DNA of 64,000 bases, taken from Hinthialibacter sp964556895. GTDB taxonomy: Bacteria; Hinthialibacterota; Hinthialibacteria; Hinthialibacterales; Hinthialibacteraceae. Both the position numbers and the translations under genes were made by a program. Location of the stretch: contig CAZKYC010000007.1 of the NCBI GenBank assembly GCA_964556895.1, positions 25,135 through 89,134 of the forward strand, written 5' to 3'. The notes below the pieces were generated by a model, which did not search any database, was not told the DNA's origin, and saw nothing but the letters and a program-made list of their open reading frames with translations. The first letter of the stretch is position 1. Each line of letters begins with the position of its first letter. This document shows positions 25,934 through 33,843 of the stretch, in pieces.

Positions 25934-28435
25934 CTAGGCATAAGGGTCTTCGTCTTTCTTTTTGTCGTCGTCATCGTCGAACGAGTAAGACGAGTCAAAG
26001 TCATCTGAACCATAATCAAAACTGTCGCTGGAATCATCATCGCCAAAGGATGAACTGCTAGTGTCGTCATCAAGCGCCGGGGCGGCTGACAACGTGCTCT
26101 TTCTAGATGAGCCTCTCGGCATGAACTTCAACACCAACATGATGATCACCGCGAGTATGACCAACACCACTGGGTAGAAGATCAGCGGGTTGGTGCGCGT
26201 CCAGATCATTAACCCAACCACGGTCGGGGCGACGTCAATATTGCCGGCGTCGTCAATGGCGCGAATTTCGATGGAATAGCCCAGGGAATAAAACGCCAGT
26301 TTCTTCGGCGCCAGCCAGGTTGAGCCTTGGTGGTTAAAGTCGACCCAGTTTTCGCCCATTTTGTATTGGAACTTGGTCGGCGCTCCCGGGTCGGTTCCAT
26401 CTGGCAGTCCAGGATCGCTGGCGTTCATGGAAATTACTGGAAAGCCATTCTGATATGACTTGGCGAAACTGGCGGTCAAGTCAGGCGGCGTGCGGTCAAT
26501 CACCCATGTATATTTGACCTTTGGCGTCTGGTCGCCTGAGGCGTCAATGCCCCAAACGAGAAGAGTATGAGCGCCTTCTTCGAGGTCGCTGACTTGAAGA
26601 GTAGGTCTCTCTATCACCTGTTCCGCGCCGTCGTCTAACTGATAGCGGTAACTGATTTTGACTGGCTGGCCTTTGTCGTCGATGACTTTCCAGCCAAATT
26701 CGAGAGCATCTTCATTGGTGATTTCGGGCGGGGCGGTATCTAAGACAAGTTCCATCCCGATTTTGACTACAACATTGCAAGAAGCCGGTTCGGGCTCCAC
26801 ATTGCCGCGGGCGTCGCGCATACGAATCGAGAAGGTGCGCGATCCATTGGCCAGGTTGCTGAAGGTGTGGCTAGAGCCTTTTTTGAATGGCGTCCATTCG
26901 TTGTCGTCGAGTTTGGCCGAATAGTCTAACTGGTCCATTGAGTCGTTGTTGTCGCTGCCGACAAACTCAAGGGTAAATTGGCGCGTTTGAATTTCCGCGC
27001 CGTTTGACGGCGCGTTGGTCAGTTCCGTCACTGGGGCTGATTGAAAGGTGTTAAACGGGAACTCAGCTGGAGGTTCTTGAATGTTGCCCGCCACGTCTTC
27101 GGCGCGAACTTTAAAGGTGTATTCGCCGTCTGGCGGGGTTTGAAGGGTCGCCTGGTTTTGGGGCTGGGGGCGCGTCCATTCATCGGTGTAGGTGTATGAG
27201 TATTTCAAATTTCGGCTGGCGGAAATATTGTCGTCGCCGTTCCATTGAAAGGTCATGGTGCGGGTTTCAATATCGCCGTTGGCGGGGAAATTCACCGTTG
27301 AAGTCGGGCGGATATCGTCTGTGCGAACATAGGTCACCCAGCTGTCTTGGCTTTCGCCCGCTTCCCACACGACATGAAAATCGTTATCGCTTTGGGCGAT
27401 GCGCGGGACGGAGCGCACATAATGGGGCACGGACAGTTGAATGGTACGGGTATTGGCGTCTGACGCGTCCGCTTCAAAGTTGACGGGGATGCGTTCAAAC
27501 GGGTCGCGGCGGGTCCAGGCGGTCACGGGCTTGCCGTCGACAATCTTGATGTCTGACTGCATGCGCGTGCTCAAATAGGGCGCGCCTTGAAAGTTGGGGC
27601 GCCAGGTCTGGCCGTTGTCTTTTGATTCATACAATTTGAGGTCGGAGTTTTCGTTTACGGTGACAAACAGGCTGCCGCGATAGGGGCCATAGATGTTAAA
27701 CATGTGGGGCAGCGTCTGGCTGTTGATTTGTTCGATTCGCTGCGCTGGCGAGAAGGTCCCCGCTGAAGGCGCGTAAAGAGACACATACAAAATTGACTTG
27801 ACCTGGCGCATCTGTTGTTGCAACTGGCCGCCCTGGGTATTGACGTTGCGCAGTTGTTCGATGGCTTCGGGGGTAATATTCAAGCGGTCTTGCAGCGACA
27901 AGTCGCCCAAGGTCTCGCTCAGCGGGGTTTCCATCCATAATAAAAAGAGTTGACCGTCGGCTGACAACAGACGCGGCATAAGAGCGTCGTCGCGCGATTC
28001 GTTGACGCGAACTGGCGGGCTCCAGGTTTGTCCGTTATTCGTGCTTTGCGCGTAGAACAGTTGAAACGCGCTCATGCCAGAGCCGACATCCACCACCGAG
28101 GGCCATGACACCACCAGTTTGCCGCCGATATTGGCGATGGCGGGCGCGCCGTTGCCAGCGTTTCCCGGGGTGACGGATACGGGCTCGTTCCAGGTCTTGC
28201 CCCGGTCTGAGGATGACAAAAATTGAATCTCGCCTTGGCGGTAGACAACAAAGACGTTATTGCCGTCGGCGGTCACAGCTGGGCTAGACACGCGCCGGTC
28301 GATGGTGGTTCCACGCGCCAGATAAATCTCTTCGGACCAGCCTTTGGCTTGCGCGTTTGCGGTTGGCGCCTGCCAGGCCAGCGCCCCTCCAATACATACA
28401 AATAGCAATGCGGCGAATACAACACGATGGTTCAT
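25934..28435 (-). CDS. Large exported BNR/sialidase-like protein with C-terminal membrane anchor
   Basis: An 833-residue protein. A signal peptide (VVFAALLFVCIGGALAW) precedes an N-terminal beta-propeller with Asp-box BNR repeats (SSDRGKTWNEP, STNNGQTWSPP, SKDNGQTWRP). Several beta-sandwich modules follow (SYTYTDEWTRPQ, DYSAKLDDNEWTPF, SYRYQLDDG), then one transmembrane helix (FYPVVLVILAVIIMLVL) and a tail of about 55 residues that is extremely rich in Asp and Ser. The RIP motif and full catalytic set of sialidases are not evident, so it is probably a binding or surface protein. The start at 28435 has GGAGAAG upstream and begins a normal signal peptide. Confidence 0.72.
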   Translation of the reverse strand: MNHRVVFAALLFVCIGGALAWQAPTANAQAKGWSEEIYLARGTTIDRRVSSPAVTADGNNVFVVYRQGEIQFLSSSDRGKTWNEPVSVTPGNAGNGAPAIANIGGKLVVSWPSVVDVGSGMSAFQLFYAQSTNNGQTWSPPVRVNESRDDALMPRLLSADGQLFLLWMETPLSETLGDLSLQDRLNITPEAIEQLRNVNTQGGQLQQQMRQVKSILYVSLYAPSAGTFSPAQRIEQINSQTLPHMFNIYGPYRGSLFVTVNENSDLKLYESKDNGQTWRPNFQGAPYLSTRMQSDIKIVDGKPVTAWTRRDPFERIPVNFEADASDANTRTIQLSVPHYVRSVPRIAQSDNDFHVVWEAGESQDSWVTYVRTDDIRPTSTVNFPANGDIETRTMTFQWNGDDNISASRNLKYSYTYTDEWTRPQPQNQATLQTPPDGEYTFKVRAEDVAGNIQEPPAEFPFNTFQSAPVTELTNAPSNGAEIQTRQFTLEFVGSDNNDSMDQLDYSAKLDDNEWTPFKKGSSHTFSNLANGSRTFSIRMRDARGNVEPEPASCNVVVKIGMELVLDTAPPEITNEDALEFGWKVIDDKGQPVKISYRYQLDDGAEQVIERPTLQVSDLEEGAHTLLVWGIDASGDQTPKVKYTWVIDRTPPDLTASFAKSYQNGFPVISMNASDPGLPDGTDPGAPTKFQYKMGENWVDFNHQGSTWLAPKKLAFYSLGYSIEIRAIDDAGNIDVAPTVVGLMIWTRTNPLIFYPVVLVILAVIIMLVLKFMPRGSSRKSTLSAAPALDDDTSSSSFGDDDSSDSFDYGSDDFDSSYSFDDDDDKKKDEDPYA

Positions 28436-28629
28436 TCTTTCTTCTCCATACAACGATGCAGTCATGGGGAAATAGGTTCTGTAGTAGTATGGGCGCGTAG
28501 CATTCGGTTTGTCTACGCTGCCAATCGGCATTTATTATAACGACTGGCAGAAAAACAAGCGGCCTGGCGCCGATTCCCCGTCCCTTTGAGAATAGTACAA
28601 AAACCCGCAACCGTCACCATGTACGGCGG

Positions 28630-29628
28630 TTATGCCAGTTGGCACAAATCGACCACAAGCCGTTCCACCACCAGAAACTCATCAGATTTGCCGCCCTTGC
28701 CGTCTGCGTCGGCCTGTTGAAGCAGGCGAACGGCGTCTTGCATGGCGTTCAGGCTAAACTGGTTGGCCTGACGGGCGGCGCGGTCGATCATCCAGGGGGG
28801 CTTGCCCAACCGTTTGGCCCATTGGTCTTGTTTAATACCGTCAGCCTTTAGCGCCCGGCAGGCGTAAAGCAGGCGAAAATGGTTTGACAGCGCCGCCATA
28901 ATCTTGATGGGATGGTCGCCCTGGTCGAGCAATTGGTTCAGGAGATGAAGCGCGTCGCGGGTCTTTTTTTGTCCGGCGGCGTTGGTGAGTTCCCAGACCG
29001 ATTCATCGTCTTCGGTTTCAATTAAACGGCGACAGTCATCGAGGGTGACCGTCTGCCCGTCTTCGGCCCACAGCAGCAGCTTTTCGAGTTCGCGTTGGGC
29101 GGCGGCGGCGTCATCACCGCATTGGCCGATAAAAAATTTAACCGCGTCGGGTTTGATCTCGACCCCCGCCTGGCTGCAGCGCTTCATCACCGCATCCCGA
29201 ATCTTATTGGCGCTGGTTTTGGCGAGTTTGTAAATCGCCCCTTTGGGCAGGGCCTTTTTTAACGGGGCGGACAGGTTTTTGTCAGAATCAGCCAGAAGCA
29301 CAAACGGCGTTTCGCCGCGCGGTGATTTGACAAACTCCAACACGGCTGACAGGTCGTTGCCGACCGGGCCGTCTTCGCCGTTGCTGGCGCCCGCCCGTTG
29401 TTTTACGGTTTCGGCGTTTTCGAGAACAATGACCCGGTTTGGATCAAGCATCGAAAAGGATAGCAGCTCTTCAACCGCGCGGATGGTCTGTTTTTGGGCG
29501 GCGTCAAAGCGCTGGATCACAAATTCGCCTTCGCCATAGGCCTGTTTAGCGATTTTTTTGATCTCTGCCTGTTGTTGAAGAGAATCGCCGCCCGCTAAGA
29601 CGGTCACGAGTGGGTATGAAGCTGTCAT
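28630..29628 (-). CDS. holA: DNA polymerase III delta subunit
   Basis: A 332-residue delta subunit of the clamp-loader complex, which opens the beta sliding clamp at replication forks. The family pattern is clear: VTVLAGGDSLQQQ, a middle ATPase-like fold (SMLDPNRVIVLENAE), FFIGQCGDDAAAAQRELEKL, and a C-terminal helical domain (ALHLLNQLLDQGDHPIKIMAALSNHFR). Length is typical. It starts 10 nt after the LptE-like gene, the usual lptE-holA arrangement. Confidence 0.93.
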   Translation of the reverse strand: MTASYPLVTVLAGGDSLQQQAEIKKIAKQAYGEGEFVIQRFDAAQKQTIRAVEELLSFSMLDPNRVIVLENAETVKQRAGASNGEDGPVGNDLSAVLEFVKSPRGETPFVLLADSDKNLSAPLKKALPKGAIYKLAKTSANKIRDAVMKRCSQAGVEIKPDAVKFFIGQCGDDAAAAQRELEKLLLWAEDGQTVTLDDCRRLIETEDDESVWELTNAAGQKKTRDALHLLNQLLDQGDHPIKIMAALSNHFRLLYACRALKADGIKQDQWAKRLGKPPWMIDRAARQANQFSLNAMQDAVRLLQQADADGKGGKSDEFLVVERLVVDLCQLA

Positions 29629-29638
29629 GAATTGAGGC

Positions 29639-30127
29639 CTACCAGCCTTCTACGAGAAAACTCAACACGTCTGAGGCGATTTGTTCGGATACGTTCTGAA
29701 GGCCGCCCGCGCCTTCATCCTGGGTAATCATCTGGACGCCGGATCCGGAAAATGGGTGTTGGTTGAGTAGTAAATTGCCTTCGGAATCTTCTACAGTCAC
29801 TAACAGCAAGACATCAAGAGAATAGCCCACCGCGCGGTCGAGGTCGCTGAAGGCGATGGGATAGATGCGCGCCTTGGTGATGGCCGCGGTCATGTGAAGG
29901 TCGGAATTGGGCTTTGTATTGAGGCGAAGGCGCCCGTCGCGTTTGAAGACTTTGATCAGGTCGCGGGTGAAGCCTTCTTCGAGAGCGACCTCGAAGGTCT
30001 GGTTTTCGACGACATTGATATGGATAGAGGTATAACGTTCATCCAACAAGCGCGGCGAGTGTGTGCCGCAGGACGTCAGCAAAAGGGCCGCCACTGCAAG
30101 AAAACCTACGATTGCCAGTTGTTTCAT
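29639..30127 (-). CDS. lptE: LptE-like LPS assembly lipoprotein
   Basis: A 162-residue lipoprotein with signal peptide and lipobox (ALLLTSCG). The segments SIHINVVENQTFEVALEEGFTRD and LRLNTKPNSDLHMTAAI are typical of the LptE/DUF799-like family that plugs the LptD barrel and helps place lipopolysaccharide in the outer membrane. Position directly before holA supports this. The ATG at 30127 begins a normal signal peptide (MKQLAIVGFLAV); an earlier ATG would add six residues. Its presence argues for an LPS-bearing outer membrane. Confidence 0.8.
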   Translation of the reverse strand: MKQLAIVGFLAVAALLLTSCGTHSPRLLDERYTSIHINVVENQTFEVALEEGFTRDLIKVFKRDGRLRLNTKPNSDLHMTAAITKARIYPIAFSDLDRAVGYSLDVLLLVTVEDSEGNLLLNQHPFSGSGVQMITQDEGAGGLQNVSEQIASDVLSFLVEGW

Positions 30128-30250
30128 CAAACCCATCCAATCCAACCTTTGTCTGATGGATTCAGCCTACTGAATTCATCGGTTTTTTTCTAGACCCAGT
30201 TAAAAAAAGAAACGGGATGGTAACGAAATCGAGTTGAATGATCATTGAGC

Positions 30251-30330
30251 CAGGCATGGGCATAACTCTGTGAGCGCCTGTGCAACAAAGCGGAGCGGCG
30301 CCGAAGCGAGCAGAGTTGTACCCATGCCTG
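30251..30330 (+). repeat. Dispersed 80-bp palindromic repeat, copy 4 (canonical)
   Basis: The cleanest copy, exactly 80 bp. Its ends CAGGCATGGG and CCCATGCCTG are inverted repeats, extending inward as CATAACTCTG / CAGAGTTGTA. The inner core is GAGCGCCTGTGCAAC, then AGCGGAGCGGCGCCGAAGCG. The rest of 30128-30465 holds nothing else recognisable. Confidence 0.92.
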
Positions 30331-30465
30331 AGAACTGTTTGGCAATATAATTTGTTTCTTTTTTTTGTATCTTTTTTGAGACAGTGGCAGCCCACCGGGT
30401 AAGGTCGCACTCTCCATCAATGGTGGATTAAGAACCGTTAAGAAAATCACCATGCTGCAGTAAAT

Positions 30466-30504
30466 TTTACTCAATGGGGTGTAAGGAGTATAATACACCA
30501 TTGA
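30466..30504 (+). promoter_or_regulatory. Promoter with inverted-repeat operator for the MNT gene
   Basis: TTTACT (30466-30471), 17-nt spacer, TATAAT (30489-30494), 28 nt before the ATG. An imperfect inverted repeat, TCAATGGGGTGT (30471-30482) and ACACCATTGA (30495-30504), encloses the -10 box, as expected for an autoregulated toxin-antitoxin promoter. Regulator binding is inferred. Confidence 0.6.
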
Positions 30505-30522
30505 TTTTCTTGGCGGCGTCAA

Positions 30523-30846
30523 ATGGTTGACAATACTACATTACAATCAATAGTAGACTTGGTTGTTCAGGTCGCAAATCCTCTGTCGATTGTGTTGTTT
30601 GGCTCACAGGCTCGGGGTCAAGAAACCCAATCATCTGATATAGACCTATTGGTTGTGTCGAAGCAACCTTTTTCCTCTGGCAAAGAGCGTCGACAATTAC
30701 TAGTGAAAATCACAGACGCTTTAAAAGACATCCCATTTGAGAAAGATATTCTCATTTACTCAAACCAAGACGTTGAACGTTTTAAAGACGCCCGTAATCA
30801 TGTCATCGGACGCGCGTTTCGCGAAGGTAGAGTGTTGTATGGATGA
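30523..30846 (+). CDS. MNT-type nucleotidyltransferase domain protein (MntA-like antitoxin)
   Basis: A 107-residue minimal nucleotidyltransferase. The signature G-S-x10-D-x-D is present as LFGSQARGQETQSSDIDLLV. In type VII toxin-antitoxin systems this protein AMPylates and neutralises a HEPN RNase encoded directly downstream. Here the downstream gene starts in the expected place (an ATG overlapping this stop) but is cut after about ten codons, so the antitoxin is orphaned. The region is AT-richer than its neighbours, consistent with acquisition. Confidence 0.85.
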   Translation: MVDNTTLQSIVDLVVQVANPLSIVLFGSQARGQETQSSDIDLLVVSKQPFSSGKERRQLLVKITDALKDIPFEKDILIYSNQDVERFKDARNHVIGRAFREGRVLYG

Positions 30847-30928
30847 TAAGACGGAAGCCAAACTTATCCTGTCCGCCTACGGCGGTCAATCCCCCCCCCT
30901 TAAAAAAGGGAGATGTAAAACAATATAA
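30839..30928 (+). pseudogene. 5' stump of a HEPN-type toxin gene, truncated by a repeat
   Basis: The ATG at 30839 overlaps the MNT stop by 8 nt. It opens MDDKTEAKLILS, resembling the start of HEPN partner proteins, then runs into GTCCGCCTACGGCGG and CCCCCCCCTTAAAAAAGGG, a non-coding repeat, and stops after 29 codons. The HEPN catalytic R-x4-6-H motif is missing. The HEPN identity is inferred from position and the first few residues. Confidence 0.5.
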
Positions 30929-30965
30929 ATAATCATTAGCAGGGGCGCCACACGCTGCGCCCCTA
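30872..30965. repeat. Short palindromic repeat cluster
   Basis: Three units in a row: CCGCCTACGGCGG, CCCCCCTTAAAAAAGGG and GGGGCGCCACACGCTGCGCCCC. The last is related to the palindrome at 6085-6104. They fill the gap up to the MMPL gene and may end its transcript on the minus strand. Confidence 0.6.
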
Positions 30966-31031
30966 CTTATCATGCGAACAATTCTCAGCGATTGTTAATT
31001 TAGCCTGTAGAAACACCAGGCAGAACCTACC

Positions 31032-33824
31032 CTACCCCGCTGAGTCGATGGAATAGCGGTGGTGGTCGCGGCTCATGCCGAATACTTTGATCATCGCCGG
31101 CATAACAATCACACACGAAAACCAACAGGTGGCCGTGCCCAGCGCCATCAGCGCGCCAAAACTGGCCAGCCCCTTGTGAGAGGCGAAGATCAGGCTTCCA
31201 AAGCCAACGCTGGTGGTGAGCGCTGTCAGAGTAAGCGTCGTGCCCGTGGTGTACATGGTGGTTTCAACGTCGCGGGTTTCTTCGAAGCGATGGTAGAAGT
31301 GGACAGCATTATCAACGCCGACGCCGATCAAAATTGGAATCGCGAAAAAGTTAGCGAGATTAAGATGCAGGTCAAACTGCCCCATGATGCACATCATCCA
31401 AAACACGCCCAACATCAGCGGGCCGACCACAAAAAACAGCGCAACCAGCGAGAAGAAGTCGAGAAACACCATCACGGCCACCGCGACCAGCGACAACAGG
31501 CCGATCTGGGTGAATGCGTGACGCATGAGGATGCTCGATTCGTAGACCTGAATCGGCGCGCCGGTCACCATCGGGTCGATGGCGCGCATGGCGCCGACAA
31601 ATTCTTTCATGTGTTCGGTGCTCCATATATTTTCCTTGGGGTAGGCCATCACCAAGAGCGAGCCGTCGTTGCCGACGTACAGCATCTTAAATTCTTCGGG
31701 CAGCGTCTCGGGTGTTGGCGCCGGGGCCGACGCCCATTGGGCGACTTGTTTCAGGCTGGAGCGGGCGTTTTCAAACAACAGCGCGTTGGCGGAAGCGAGT
31801 TTTGTTTTCAGTTGGTCATCGTCGCCTGAGAGCGCATCGGCCAGATCGCCCAATTGATCAAGCCGGGCTTGTTCATCTTCGCTTATTTCGAATCTCGGGG
31901 CTTCAACCGCCTGCATCTGTTTGAACTGGGCTAATTGCTCCGGCGTCATCATCGCCATTTGTTCGTCAGTGAGTTGAGGCGCCTGGGCGGATGTCCCGCC
32001 TTGGGCCGCTTGTTGGGCCTGTTGTTTCATGCGCTCAATGTTTAACAAAAGCGACGAGATAGAATTTCTCAACCGCTGGGCGACATAGATGTTGGGAGTG
32101 TAGGGCGCCTGCTCATCCGACGCCGCTTCGGTCAAATTCGACTGGATCGAGTTTAGCAACGGCTGGGTCTGGCCAGGCGTTTTCGGCAGCACATCGACCA
32201 GGCTTTCCATGCCGGCGACAGTCGGGTCGGCTTCTAACAACGCGACCGTCTCGCGCACCGCCTCCATATCAGGCTCTTGAAAGGCGCAGTACCAGGTCGA
32301 GTATTCCGATTCGTCCATCAATTTGTGTTCATACTCGACCGATTCTAAATTGTCGGCTTGCAGTTCAAGCAGGTTGTCGTCAAAGCGGACCTCCATCGAC
32401 TTGGGCGCCAGATAGACCGACAACGCAACCAATATCACAATCAGTGTTCTGGGATGCCGCGCCGCATGACGCAGCCCCAACAGATGGACTGGGGTGGGAA
32501 TATGCGCTGATCTCGCTCTGCTATCATACGCGATCAATAGCGCAGGCAGGGTAACCAACATGCCGATCAGGCAGAAGAGAATGCCGACGCCCGCGACGTA
32601 CCCCAGTTCCGCCAGCCCCAGGAAATCAGTAAACAACGCGAGAAAAAACGCTATTGAAGAAGTTAGCGCGCCAGTGATGATGCCCGCGCCCGCGTGTTGC
32701 ATCGAAAACAACGCTGCTTCTTTGGGGTCGCCGGTGGAGCCGAGCTCTTCCTGATAGCGATGGAGGTAGTGGATGCCAAAATCGACCCCCAGGCCGATTA
32801 ACACCAGCGCGAACACGGTCGAGAGCAAGTTTAGATGTCCCAATGTCAGCGCGACGAAGCCGTAGGTCCACCCCATCGCCATTATCAGCGTCATCATGGT
32901 CAGAGTCGGCCTGGCGATTTCACGGAAAAAGAAAATAAACAACACCGCCACGCCCACCAAGGCGAAGAGGCTAGCGTTGATCATGTCTTGGTTGGTGGTC
33001 GCCATCTCGTCGGCTTGAAGCGCCGGGCGTCCGGTCAGCCCTGCTGACACGCGTCCATTAAAATCCAACTCAGTGAGTTGAATGTCAGCGCGGATGCGCA
33101 TCAAGGGTTTTTCGATTACGCTCAACGTCGAAAAATCTTTCGACGGCATGACCAACAGCAATAGCGAATTGCCGGTGTCTGACCACAAATATTCCGCGTC
33201 GCCGGGCAGCGCATGGTTGAGTTCCGCCTCAAGTTGCTTAAACGGTTCGAAGGGGTCTTTGAAAGTCCCATTTAACGCCTGGATGATGGCGTCTAAATCT
33301 TTGCTAGAAGACGCGGTTGTTGACGATGAAATCTCCGTGTCGTTGACGCCGTCAGCGATCGCGTCTAAGACGATGTCGATGTTGGCGTAGTCATAGAGTG
33401 TTTTGATTTCGTCGCGATTGGCGGCCAGTTTGGATTCGAGTTTCTGTAAGTCTTCGATGGGGGCGTAATGAAGCGCATAGTCAGGCATCCAGGCGGTGGG
33501 AAATTTGTAGACAATCGAACGGACGTCTTCGCTTTGGCTCAGGCGATCATACAACGCGTCAGCGAAGTCGGTCATATCTTGTTTGTCGGGGCCTTCGATG
33601 AGTACATAGAGAAACTCGAGATCGCCGAAGCGGTCGAGAAAATCCATGTAGCGGCGGTGGTAGTCAAGTTCGGGCGAGAGCAGTTTGTCTTGGTCGGTGA
33701 TGAGTTCCATCTTGGCGCCGCCCACGCCGCCCAGACCGGCGGCCAGCGCAATCGACAACAACGCCGTCGCGACGGGAAAGCGGGCGACCATAGAATGAAC
33801 GAGACGAAAGAGGGCGTTTCTCAT
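31032..33824 (-). CDS. MMPL/RND family lipid exporter
   Basis: A 930-residue inner-membrane transporter with the duplicated RND plan. An N-terminal helix is followed by a periplasmic domain, five to six helices (ASLFALVGVAVLFIFFF to LVTLPALLIAYD), a second periplasmic domain with an unusual Gln/Met-rich insertion (about 600-660) and a second helix bundle (IGLLSLVAVAVMVFLDFF to CVIVMPAMIKVFG). The GLGVDFGIHYLHRY and GVGVDNAVHFYHR motifs match MMPL/HpnN-type lipid transporters. Start at 33824 gives a normal N-terminus. The class III aminotransferase ends 20 nt upstream on the same strand, so the two probably share a lipid pathway. Confidence 0.87.
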   Translation of the reverse strand: MRNALFRLVHSMVARFPVATALLSIALAAGLGGVGGAKMELITDQDKLLSPELDYHRRYMDFLDRFGDLEFLYVLIEGPDKQDMTDFADALYDRLSQSEDVRSIVYKFPTAWMPDYALHYAPIEDLQKLESKLAANRDEIKTLYDYANIDIVLDAIADGVNDTEISSSTTASSSKDLDAIIQALNGTFKDPFEPFKQLEAELNHALPGDAEYLWSDTGNSLLLLVMPSKDFSTLSVIEKPLMRIRADIQLTELDFNGRVSAGLTGRPALQADEMATTNQDMINASLFALVGVAVLFIFFFREIARPTLTMMTLIMAMGWTYGFVALTLGHLNLLSTVFALVLIGLGVDFGIHYLHRYQEELGSTGDPKEAALFSMQHAGAGIITGALTSSIAFFLALFTDFLGLAELGYVAGVGILFCLIGMLVTLPALLIAYDSRARSAHIPTPVHLLGLRHAARHPRTLIVILVALSVYLAPKSMEVRFDDNLLELQADNLESVEYEHKLMDESEYSTWYCAFQEPDMEAVRETVALLEADPTVAGMESLVDVLPKTPGQTQPLLNSIQSNLTEAASDEQAPYTPNIYVAQRLRNSISSLLLNIERMKQQAQQAAQGGTSAQAPQLTDEQMAMMTPEQLAQFKQMQAVEAPRFEISEDEQARLDQLGDLADALSGDDDQLKTKLASANALLFENARSSLKQVAQWASAPAPTPETLPEEFKMLYVGNDGSLLVMAYPKENIWSTEHMKEFVGAMRAIDPMVTGAPIQVYESSILMRHAFTQIGLLSLVAVAVMVFLDFFSLVALFFVVGPLMLGVFWMMCIMGQFDLHLNLANFFAIPILIGVGVDNAVHFYHRFEETRDVETTMYTTGTTLTLTALTTSVGFGSLIFASHKGLASFGALMALGTATCWFSCVIVMPAMIKVFGMSRDHHRYSIDSAG

Positions 33825-33843
33825 TGGGCGTCGGCGTTCGTTG

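Noticed and set aside
30251..30330. The 80-bp repeats as CRISPR repeats
   Set aside because: Copies are kilobases apart, have no regular spacers, and no cas gene is present.
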